DNA of 45,397 nucleotides from NCBI GenBank assembly GCA_002812745.2, contig NCSJ02000333.1, positions 1 through 45,397 of the forward strand. The letters run 5' to 3'. The notes under the pieces were generated by a model. It saw only the letters and a list, made by a program, of their open reading frames with translations, did no database searches and was not told the DNA's origin. This document shows positions 33,192 through 43,373 of this stretch, in pieces (position 1 is the first letter of the stretch; every line of letters starts with the position of its first letter). Origin of the DNA: Scytalidium lignicola. Its lineage: Eukaryota > Ascomycota > Leotiomycetes. A program made the position numbers and the translations under genes.

Positions 33192-34304
33192 ATGCATTTC
33201 TCCAGAGTATGTATCCAACTCTGTACGCTTAAAAACATCAGAATTCATATGCTGGTTCTCCTAGATTTTGGCCATTGTGCCGATCTTTTCTCTGGCAGCC
33301 GCTGCACCAATATTAGACAAGAGAGGAGCAAACTTGGTTCTTTCTAGTGCCATAGTCAAGTCAGCAGCCAATGGTGCTGCAAGTGTTGTGACCAACGCTG
33401 TGGCCCTAACATTTTACAATGCAGCCGGTACTGGCCCTGCGGGACCGACGACTCAGCCTGATTACGTCTGCTACTCTGGACCTGCGACATCTTTCCCACT
33501 TATGTCTACCTGGATTGATTTCAACGACATGTGGAATATTAACGCTGTTAATCAATTGAACTTTTTCCCACTCGATACAGCTGCAATTCAGGCGGATATG
33601 AAGGCTTCAATTCTGTCTGTTTCTGAACAGTCTTTGATTGACTCCAGATTCATCTTAGCTATCGTTATGCAAGAAGTAAGTATACAATTTTAATTCTTTT
33701 TCTAAAGCTGATGATTCTTTAGTCTACAGGTAATGTCGGAGTTGGTTGCACAAATAATGGCATTGAGAATTGCGGTCTTATGCAAGCATCAGCGGGATCT
33801 GTTCCGTTTGACCCTAGCAACCCAGTTAGCAGCATCCAACAGATGATCGTTGATGGCACCCAAGGAACATCCGGAGGTGCAGGATATGTTCAATTGCTCA
33901 ATGGCGGACCTGGTCTAGCAGTAACTAATGGTAACCCCTACGTGGCTGCTCGAGCTTACAACGCTGGTAGTATCGACGCTAATAATCTTTCCAGCGGTAT
34001 TACTTCTACTGCCAGCTATGTTAGTGATGTCGCCAACCGTCTTGCGGGTTGGGACTGAAACGGAGCTGGCTCATCGGTATGCGGTTTCTCCAACGACCCT
34101 AGCGAAATAACATCACCCACCTCTGGATCAGGTGGCTCTACAGGGCCTTCTGGAACATGTACCAGTACTTATACAGTTGTTTCTGGTGATACCTGCGATG
34201 CTATTGCAGATGGATTTAGCATTCCTGAATCTGAATTGGTATCACTGAACCTTACTTTAGATGCAAACTGTGATCTTTCTATCGGTTAAGTTCTTTGCGT
34301 CTAA
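33192..34304 (+). pseudogene. secreted lysozyme/SLT-like protein with LysM tail, nonsense-mutated
   Basis: Exons are 33192-33206, 33265-33675 and 33723 onward, with 58- and 47-bp GT-AG introns. The N-terminus is MHFSRILAIVPIFSLAAAAP, a signal peptide, followed by LDKR, a Kex2 site. The middle carries ILAIVMQES...NCGLMQA, with a glutamate placed as in lytic transglycosylases and goose-type lysozymes, then YVAARAYNAG. The first in-frame stop is TGA at 34056, right after RLAGWD, where TGG is likely to have stood. Beyond it the frame runs on through a Ser/Gly linker and a LysM domain, meets TAA at 34287 in place of CAA, and ends at 34302. A catalytic domain without LysM could still be produced. 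The likely original role was peptidoglycan or chitin-type wall hydrolysis. Confidence 0.75.
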
Positions 34305-36111
34305 ACTTAAATCTATTATCTTATAATCGGTAGCTGAAATATTCGAAGTGCTACTTTCAATTAAGCCGAATTTCTTAAAAATAATGTTTAGTTACTTAAG
34401 CACTTGTATATATTTAAAATTTCTTATTTTTTTTTTTGAAGCAAAGCACTCAGTATTAGAATGTAAGAAATCTATAATAACTAATAAAAGTAGTTATTAT
34501 TTCCTAATCCGAGCAACATATATATATCATTAGCGCACTAAGAACAAATAATGACTTTGAAGAGATTAGAATTCAGATATTTATTCCTTTAAAGTAAGAT
34601 ATAAGATATTGCTTACTTTCTAATGTGAAATTTCTCCTTAAATTTAATCTTAATGAATAAAGATTTTAGACTGTAAAATCAGTCTAACAACTCCTTTAAA
34701 TCATAAGCCTTGCAAAAGGAAGATGCAAATCAAGCAGTACTCGCCCGCCTACTACATCAGGAGCTAGACAAACAGGTCAGGAGAAAAGTTTGTCAACTGC
34801 ATAATTACCCTCCAGCTTATAACCACTAATGAAGTAGTTGTCTGGTCCAGAAATGTCATTTTCATGGAGAGCTGATGTTGGCCAAAGGAGCATCCATAGC
34901 AATAGTAAAATTGGTCTGCGTTCTGAATTAGATATAGGACGTGCTTGTCGGGGGATTAGAAATCAGCCTCACGATCTTGCTATGATTTTTCTCGGCCGAT
35001 ATCATCTACAAGCTTAATCATCCCTATACTAAAAATCGGGGACATGACCTGGGAGATCGTCTTTGATCATCCTCCTTCCAGAGGATCCATAAGCATTGGA
35101 CTGTAACAATCCCATTCACGGCATCTCAACACTCAAATGATCGCTATACTGTCCGGGTAATCACCCGATCGGGGCAAGTATCCATCGCATACCTAATTAG
35201 GTAGATGTGGGTATCGAAAAAAGCCTGTTAAACAGGCCTTAAATGCCAAGAGGAGCCCAGTCTAGGTTCAGCTCTAGGACATTTTTGCTGCCACCAAGCA
35301 CGTCTCACGGCTAACTGCCACACGTGCAGCCTGAGTATCCCCCCTTTAAATATTTCACTCTCTATCCAGGATTCCTGTGTTAGCAATTGTTTCTCGCTCT
35401 ATCGACTCGATTTCAATTTTGGCTTCGTCCAAGTCAGACTGCTGCCAGTCTTTACCGTGTCGATTTTCCAGTTTTCCTCATGGTCCCAAAAGATGTCACT
35501 ACGTGTACCGCAGGGCTGATCTTTTGAATAGTTTAGCTCGCTACTGATTTCAAATGCTAGTGCCATTTCAAATATTTCCAAGGGCTACAAGTTTTAGCGC
35601 TCAAATAAATAAATGGATATAAATAAGTTGGCTCCCACTCGTTAATTTATCTTATTCAAAATATTTAAATCACAAATGTAAAATATTCTTGCATGATGTG
35701 ATTTCAAATAGTCTGTTATGATGCAACTTCTAGTGTTTTGCACGCTCTGATGAATTATCATTATTAGGCCATCCCGGTAAGAGTGAATAGCCTCTGCAAG
35801 ACGAATCAAACTGGAAAGAAATCTCTGGGATATAATCAATATAATATCTAAAGATCCCAAGATTTGTAGCCTTTAATTTTTAACATAATTGGGTTTCGAC
35901 GTTAACTCTATTAATTCTGCTTAGAAAATAGGTCTTCGTCATCCTGGGCCATGTACCACATTATCGTGGGTGGTTTTATTAGTCAATTTTTTTCAATACT
36001 CTTCTTTACATCCTATACATAATGAATACACAACAAACGATCCGTGCATGAAATTAACCCGTTCAGTATCAGATTTCAAGTTTTTAAGTCTATTGTCCTC
36101 TAGATAGCTAA
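34305..36111 (+). other. intergenic, nothing recognised
   Basis: About 1.8 kb without a supported gene. It is AT-rich to 34,700 and near average after that. Short open stretches at 35399-35581 and 35642-35860 (minus) have no recognisable domain. The right end should hold the 3' untranslated region of the histidyl-tRNA synthetase gene. Confidence 0.45.
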
Positions 36112-38139
36112 CTAGATAGCTAGCAACAACTTCTTGACTTCTGATACTACGTCATCCTTGGCTACCAACGAGCCTTCCTTTTCCGGGTGGCCTTCCGGTA
36201 ACCCGAGGATTTTCAACCTAATTCGGCCCGCTGCTAGCTCATCCTCACCAAGAATCAGTGCAAGTGGGATACCGCCGGTTTCCGCTGCCTTAAACTGCTG
36301 AGGTAATTTTGGTTTGACTTTGGCGGCAAACTCAGCCTTGATACCTGCATTCCATAATTGAGTGGCTATAGACATTCGTTCCAAAAGGAAACCATTGAAT
36401 GTCTTTCCCCCAAATGCCATAATATAGACATCAGCTTCGCTAGATCGGGTGACGAATTTGCTATCCTTCTCCATTCGCGCTTTCATGATAGCAAAAATTC
36501 TATCCACTCCGAAGGATACACCAACACATGGGATCTGACGTTTCGGGCTGAACATATTTACTAGGTTGTCGTAGCGTCCACCTGCTGCAATACTGCCGAT
36601 TCCAACGGAAGGATCATCTGATCGATCTTCCTCGTTATCTCGTTTCTTCTTAGCCTTGTTATGAGCTCCATCAACACTAGCCCCAGCAGAAAGTGGGTTG
36701 ACAACTTCGAAGATAAGCCCGGAATAATAGTCGAGGCCTCTGGCAAGAGACATTGAGAAAGAGATCTTGTTTGCTACCTCGAGCGCGTCCAAGTAGCGGA
36801 AGAGAAGATCTAGATCGTCCAGACCCTTGTTGACATCTTCATTCGAATTTAACTGAGAATCGGACTTTAGGGCTGCCACGAGTTCTCGGCCACCTTCAAG
36901 TTTTACGTACTCGCCGATTTTGTCGGCAACTTCAGATGCGAGACCTTTCTCCTCCATCTCTAGCTTGACTTGAGTCCATGGCAACTAGATCGACTTAGTT
37001 AGGCTTGATGAGAAGTCTCGCAAATTTACAGCATTGTACCTTGTCCAGTTTGTCAATAGCAGAGCTTATAGCGCGTATCTTATCAGCAGGCACACCGGCT
37101 ACCGTGAACACGCCGTCAAGTATCTTTCGGTGGTTGATCTTAATCGTGATATCCTGGATCCCAAGTGATTCGAATACCTCCACTCTGCGAAACTTGGAGT
37201 TAGTATATGTACAATAAAGACGTAATTGAGAATTGACAGACATTATTCGGAGAATCTCAGCATCTGGAATCATAGGGTCATAGAGCCCCGCGATATCGAA
37301 ATCACATTGAAAAAATTCCCTGCTTCTTCCTTTGGCCATTGCCTGTCTGAAAGTTAGAATTATTATATGAATATAAAAACCCAAAATCATCAAGATAGAT
37401 GTAATAAAACAAAACATGTAAAAATGACAATGGATGTAAGAAAAATAAAATCAGGGAAATTACAATATTTTATAGCCAAGCAAAATGTAAAAGAGAACTC
37501 ACAGGCTGATCCCGTCTATAGACTTTGGCAAGATGGTATCTCTTGATGTGCTGGATTGAAGAATTCATGGCCAACCAGCGAGCAAAAGGAACCGTCAAGT
37601 CGTACCGCAGAGCGCAGAGTTCGCCTCCTTGATCCGCCAGGTCATAAATCAGACGTGAGTCCTCGCCATATTTGCCAGCCAATATTTCTTTCAGCTCAAA
37701 GACAGGCGTATCCAGAGCGGTACCACCGTGACGCTTAAAAACATCCACTATTGACTGGAAGATCCGATCACTGACAAAGTATCAGTGCGTGAACTTCAAT
37801 AAATTGTGTTGGTCGCACTCATTACCGTAGCATTATGTCCGTTCCCATCCCTATTTTGAGGTTAGTTAGGAAGAAATCACCTAGGAAGTATTACGTACAG
37901 TCTCTGGTACCCTTCGGGGTCTTGAGCTGGAAGCTGAGCTTGGCAGCATTCTCCTTTGTCGCCATGTTTGGTCCTTCAGGCTGGCTTTGAAAGCGACAGT
38001 TGGCTATACTCTGGAAAGCGCGACTGTCGAGGTTGCGGAGTACAGTGGTTCGAGTAGCCCGAAAACACCGCATGAATAGGTTTTGATAGCAGACGCGCAG
38101 AAAAATTGTTAAGGACGTCAGAGAAAGGCGATGAGTCAA
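36112..38139 (-). CDS. HTS1: histidyl-tRNA synthetase, five exons, probably dual-targeted
   Basis: The enzyme charges tRNA-His. Exons on the minus strand are 38139-37899, 37850-37826 (25 bp), 37770-37503, 37342-37040 and 36984-36112, with introns of 48, 55, 160 and 55 bp; the frame closes to 569 residues. KTPKGTRDW opens the catalytic core. Motif 2 is [11 protein letters not shown] joined to a [15 protein letters not shown] exon. The HisRS signatures [15 protein letters not shown] and AAGGRYDNL follow, then motif 3 GVSFGVDRI and the C-terminal anticodon-binding domain. Residues 1-58 are basic and hydroxylated ([15 protein letters not shown]), like a mitochondrial presequence. Met59 (37965) starts [12 protein letters not shown], a plausible cytosolic form. 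Yeast HTS1 makes both enzymes from one gene in the same way. No damage is seen; it is the only housekeeping gene in the window. Confidence 0.95.
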
Positions 38140-38927
38140 GATTCATGCGCTAGCCACATTGAGCGAGCTGCCTCTAGATTAGCGTATTTCTCCAGTGCGG
38201 CACCGGATAAGTATTCTCCCGAAAATCACGTGGAAAATGTCTTTTGTCTACATATCAATTCTCTCACTTACTTACTGTACAATATAAAAGTTATTATGTT
38301 GATAGAATATGTGTCTAGCGTAGAAACCACATAAATATCATCCTCGTGTTGTCCTAGTGGGGATGGGCGTCAGCTGTAACGGAAAGCTGGAAAATTTCGT
38401 CCAGACACTGATGTTGCCATAAGACTCATGGCCTAAGTCCATAGTCCAAGCACATTTATAATTATGGTAGATCTTGATATTATTAAGTATGAGAACAGGA
38501 ACGCTAATACATACAACAATTTATGTTCTATGGGTAGCTGAAATCCTAACTCAGTCTGGCGACCAATAGTATTTGATGAAGGAGAATCTGGATCAGGAAC
38601 TCTACTGTGTAGTGTTGTGTTTCTGAGCCTAAGGCTACCGTCAACACGCGCCAATCGACAGCACTCCTGACTAAAACCAGCGCTTGTGCAGGTACCGTGG
38701 CATTGGGCGTTTCTGTGAGCTGTCACCATTACACAATATTCCATCAAGAGAAGATGAAAATCTTTTGTTTGAGCTACGCCTCTTTTTGGAACAAAATCAA
38801 CCCATGCGTCGCTGTTCCAATTCTGCTTTGGACCATGCTTCAGCGGTCCACCACCAAGAATCGTACATCACAATATCTCTATCATAGTAGTGGTAGATCC
38901 TACATATGTATTCTTATAACTTAGAAG
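38140..38927 (+). other. intergenic, upstream of histidyl-tRNA synthetase
   Basis: The left part should be the HTS1 promoter. A minus-strand open stretch at 38433-38747 has five cysteines and a hydrophobic C-terminal end, but I recognise no family and do not call it. Nothing else is visible. Confidence 0.4.
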
Positions 38928-39260
38928 TTAAGCCTCTCTTTCTCTCTGAGTGAAAAATTCACCAATAGCTTTTTGCACCCCGTCACAATCGTTCAAATGC
39001 AATTTCTCATTCATTCGAATTAGATCTCTTGTTTCAGGCGGAGTTATAAGTGAATCGAACTTGAATTCGCGCTCTTGTTTAAATGCAGAACGGATGGATC
39101 CTAGCTTGAAGTCGATCTTGGCCGGCAGCTTATGCTGTATCTTAACATGCCCCTTCCATTATAGATTTAAATAGGATTTACCTTCACCAAAGTCTTGCCA
39201 AATTGTATAAAAGATGGCTGTACAATCTTAGGAGAGTACTTTATAATCGACCTGAAATTC
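38928..39260 (-). pseudogene. C-terminal fragment of an unrecognised gene
   Basis: The minus strand reads VKIQHKLPAKIDFKLG, FKQEREFKFDSLITPPETRD and MNEKLHLNDCDGVQKAIGEF and ends at TAA 38930-38928, 74 clean codons. Upstream, DCTAIFYTIWQDFGE is preceded by a TAA that could have been CAA. A short intron (GTAAAT...) may separate the two pieces. No start and no N-terminal half are visible. I do not recognise the family. Confidence 0.4.
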
Positions 39261-40237
39261 GGTAAGGCAAAATTAACACCGTATAAATGTAATATTCTCC
39301 TTTGTACTTGGCATATCAAGCCTTTTAACGAGCTGAAATAAGCGACTAGTTNAAAACGCATATGATATTATCAGAATCCTGTTGTATTTCCAGATGAGGA
39401 CATATTAGTTTAAGCCACATTGCAAAATCATACAACCTCATTCTAGTGAAAATCGGAGCTAGTGCAAANTTTTTTTTGATAACGAATAAGCATCTCATCT
39501 TCGTGGATTCGAGCTAATGAACAATTCTATTCGATTATAGAAGATTTGCAGAATCTAAGTTCTTTTAGTGACCAAAGGTCTAGAAACTCTTAGTTACCGG
39601 TGACGCTTCATCGCTATACAGAATACCGATTCACTAAAATATTATGATATAAAATCATCAAATTTCTCATGGAGCCATAAGTAAAACCATAATTCGGACC
39701 ACCATAAGGTAATTCAGCCAGGATAAATAGCACGGCTTGTTCGCTGCTAGCGATGGAACGAAGGGATTTACAGCAAGGCATCGTCATCCGGTAATTCTCT
39801 CTCTAGAAACATAAGAAGTGAATACCAACCCAAGAATTACGAGGATGTTCCTGTAAACACGAAAGCTTTGGATATTTTGCCCGTTGTCGTAACGCCTCTA
39901 AAGATTGCCTTTTAATTATAATATATAAATATCAACATGAAAGCGATAAAGCAACTGCTGACTCTGGTGGAAGAAGTTTGGCAATGCTAATATTAATTCA
40001 GCAGGAAGCTGACAGAGTCCTCGGTAAAGTTGCTTTTGTCTGAAAATCTTTGACAAACTCAGTCGATCNAAAAAGTTAATCCAGGATTTCATTTTGATAC
40101 GTATAATCGTTATTTACATAGAAAATTGAAAAGTGTGAGCAATAACAATGCATTAACGAGATAAACATAATTTACTTTTCGAGATATTAAAAAACCAGTT
40201 AGTCCAAATTGAAAGGGCTAGTTCAAATGATAATCAT
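39261..40237 (+). other. intergenic, AT-rich, nothing recognised
   Basis: No gene is supported. Ns occur at three places, each beside a homopolymer. The sequence is the left flank of the second SINE-like element. Confidence 0.45.
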
Positions 40238-40251
40238 TTTATATCTTGAAC

Positions 40252-40977
40252 TTTTTTTTTTTTCCGATCATACTCTTTATTTGACCTCCTAATTTATAAG
40301 CGTCTGTAAAGACTTCTCAAGCTACAGTACATAGTTTTCTCTCCTAATATTCTTATTATTTTACTATTTCTCTGTGAAATTATACTGTTAATTGCAGAAG
40401 AATAATTACTAGTAAATAAGTAAAAAACTTAAACTACTCAAATTCTTATACACTTATTATTCTGTAGTTTTGTTTACTATTTCCTTGTATTGTATAATAT
40501 GCTTTGTACAATTTTACTTTCTTCAGGGTTTATCTCTTGTTATAATATTTGTTTATAGTAAGATTTGATTTAACTGNTTTTTTATCTTATTATATAAGAA
40601 TACTTATTAATATGTTTAAGTTTATAACTTAATATATTTGTTAATAATTATTTTTCTTTTAAGATGCATTTTGTTATTATAATTAATCTTAAAGATTATA
40701 AACAATTGTTTAACAAGAAAATAAATTTACTATGTTTATTTTTTATTATAATAAAATACAACATATATCTTGAAAGAGAGAACTAAACTTTTTCGTGATA
40801 ATAATACTGTAATTATCTTTATTTGTAATATTTCAGGAGGTTCAGAAAGTTAATTTTCAACGTGTTAACATGTTGTTAATAAAGAAATAATTATCGCTAA
40901 ATGATTTAATCTTGGCTTTACAGATTATATTATAAGTTTGTAGCCCTCACCGTGTACAGGTGTTGAGTCTCAAGGGC
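40252..40977 (-). mobile_element. SINE-like retroposon, copy B, inverted and AT-shifted
   Basis: This 726-bp element is the reverse complement of copy A (16895-17692). On the minus strand it starts GCCCTTGAGACTCAACACC and ends in a run of about 13 A. The perfect repeat TTTATATCTTGAAC flanks it at 40238-40251 and 40978-40991. Compared with copy A it has many C-to-T and G-to-A changes, so it looks RIP-mutated. Its tail is plain poly(A), while copy A has a tandem TATAATTGTAAAAAT tail, which shows that the 3' end varies between insertions. There is no coding potential. Confidence 0.8.
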
Positions 40978-40991
40978 TTTATATCTTGAAC

Positions 40992-41689
40992 TAGTTAGTT
41001 TGGGTCGCCGTGATGCGCCATAACTAATCACATATCGGAGCAAATAAATATATCGCATTCTTGATGTGTTATTTAAGGTTTTATTGATGCTACAAAGTAG
41101 AGAACCTCCTATCTATAGTCCGAACAAGCTAGGAGTTAACATATTCTTGATATGTATCTAGATATGAAGAAGCTGCTTGAATTTATATTACAATACAGTT
41201 TTCGTGATTAAATGCCTGTAGCCTGTGTATAAACGCCTTAGCATAGTCTAAGATTATTTTGAATGCAGGATCCTATGAAGATTAGTTAGCTAAAAGTGTG
41301 GGATAGCCCTGCTAGAAAAGGTTTCCTATTACTAGTAAGAAGCCGCAGTAGGCAGGGACATGCGAAAGAAAATTTAAGTTGTAAAAAAATTTCTATTCTA
41401 AGTTAAGAACTGCGTGGCTGACTCGTAGGGCTTGATGCAGACAGCTTTACGCAGCGGCCCGTCGAAAAGGAGGCATCCTCCGTCCCAGCCCAAACTCCTG
41501 TTATTTTATACAGGCCGTGGAAGCTCATTGTTAACTTGTTCAGAATTCCCCAGCACAAATTGTATTTGGCAAACTTGGATGGGTTTCTCATCTCGCCTCC
41601 AATCTCTATCCTGAGATCTCTAGTCCTTAAACCCGCTGGATTTACTCATCCAGGGAGCCAATCCACGGCCACTTGACACTGACTAGAGC
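40992..41689 (+). other. intergenic, left of the HET pseudogene
   Basis: No gene is supported. Open stretches on both strands at 41403-41614 have no clear domain, although parts of the translation could be an eroded N-terminal region of the gene that follows. Confidence 0.35.
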
Positions 41690-42918
41690 ATGGCTTATAC
41701 CTCGGGCTCGGGTCATTCAAGGTTGAAGAGGATCCATCGTTGTGACCCGAGTGAGATCCTGAGAGACAAATATTGGTTCGTAGCCGTTTTACCAGCGATA
41801 AACTTTACGTATGAGCTCTTAAAACCCGATTGCACTTTTCCGAATGACTTACTGCATGCGCTGGATTCTCTCCGGCGGATCATTCAGCAAGACTCGGCCA
41901 GTCGGCTAGGGGTCTCGTCTCAACTAATAAGCTTTTGCAAGACTTGTATCAACCTTCCTACAAACGAACTCTTCTTTATTACCTTCGACGAATTTCCAAA
42001 GTTAAGATATGCTAACTTTATGAAATACTATATAGCTACAGTAGTGAATGTGACATTCCAGACGAGGGCTGTCAGCTTTGACATCTTGGTATGCGCTTTT
42101 TCTGGATCGACTGGACATGCATCATCTAGCCCCATCCATAACTGTCACGACGGATGCAGTGAATGCGAAGACTGGAACATTGAGCGTGATAAGATGGAGG
42201 ACTTCTTTGGTTCGGCATACTGTGGTCTTGTGGCCACATGCAAAATAATCTGCGACATGGACGAAGGCTTTCGAGCAGTCGAAGCAGGGCCTGTTGGGTT
42301 GTCTTCGTATCACTGCTCGCCTTTTCAGTGGCTTTAACCGCGATGTGGAGGGCAGTATGGAGGGCAATGTGGGTGCAGAGAGGAAGAGGGTTTCATTCGC
42401 TGAAAGAGATTCCTCTAAATATCTAAGCAAGTTACGCTATGAGTTAAATATCCCGTTTATTCCGAGTGATGAAATTGGCCAAGCCATTTCCAAAAGAAAC
42501 TGTTCCCCTGTTGGTCCAACGACCCCGGTCCCTTAATACATCCTTCAGTGATTACGGCGTTCCTCATATCGCCTTGAGGCATTTCAACCAGAATCGAATG
42601 GAGCTCATTAAGTGGCTATTCCAGAAATACTCGAAGTGTCAGCTCACGGTGCTTCCCGATAGGGACGTTGCGTTCCCCAGGATTAATAAGAGGGTCTTGG
42701 AAATGAAGGGGGAATATAGCATATTTAACAACTACCTCCACAGATGATTGTTCTGGTGGCCTACTGCCAGCAAGCTCAAGCGGATTGACCCTGCTAAATC
42801 GAAAGTCCCATCGTGGTGGATGGGACAAATTGCCTGGCTAGATATCCCCTTCACAGAGGTAGATCAGCGTCCAACCCATACACTTTGCGCTCACCTCCGA
42901 AAGTTTTCCGTCTCATGT
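41690..42918 (+). pseudogene. HET-domain (heterokaryon incompatibility) gene remnant
   Basis: HET proteins control non-self recognition and cell death between fungal strains. A first frame (41690-42337) ends with EDWNIERDKMEDFFGSAYC, which fits the DW..E...M.D.F.SAY segment at the end of HET domains. The text then moves to a second frame (RKRVSFAERDSS, 42294-42533) and a third (from 42466). The third carries LTVLPDRDVAFPRINKRV, EYSIFNNYLHR, TASKLKRIDPAKSKVPSWW and LDIPFTEVD, typical of the region after HET domains. TGA at 42745 replaces a likely TGG. The first 150 residues are not recognisable as HET. At least two frame changes and one nonsense codon make it dead. Confidence 0.65.
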
Positions 42919-43373
42919 TAATACAGTACATCCCGCGCTCAACTCCGATAGTAGCTGCGGTCACCTATTAAAATAGTGCTTTGCCGTCGGCTTACGCAGT
43001 TTTCATTGAAATTCTTAATGCTTTACTCAACTGTTATAATATGAAACTTTAAGAGATTCAATCCATAGTCATGCGAGATTATGGCTCAATCAACGGGGTT
43101 TAAACCCATATCAGCTGGGCTTCCCCCTAAATCGAGATCCATGGCAGCGGCCTGTGGTATTCGGCGCACGGCGATTCACCCCATCTATGGAGGAATGCGT
43201 AGGTTGGATGCCAATGATTAAGTTGAACGACGTAGATAAGCATCTTCCAATATCATTCCCGGCGCCCCCTCCTCGTAGGAAGTCTATTCGGGTCAACACA
43301 TCACAAAATCAGGTCTAGTACCAAATACAGAGATCTACGTTTCAGGCCTACGCATTAAATCGTATTACCCAAG
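42919..43373 (+). other. intergenic, upstream of the dioxygenase gene
   Basis: These 455 bases lie between the HET remnant and the dioxygenase start and should hold its promoter. A minus-strand open stretch at 43111-43299 has no recognisable content. I identify no specific regulatory site. Confidence 0.4.

Noticed and set aside
38433..38747. Small cysteine-containing protein with a hydrophobic end (minus)
   Set aside because: No N-terminal signal peptide, no recognisable family, and the hydrophobic part is at the C-terminal end.
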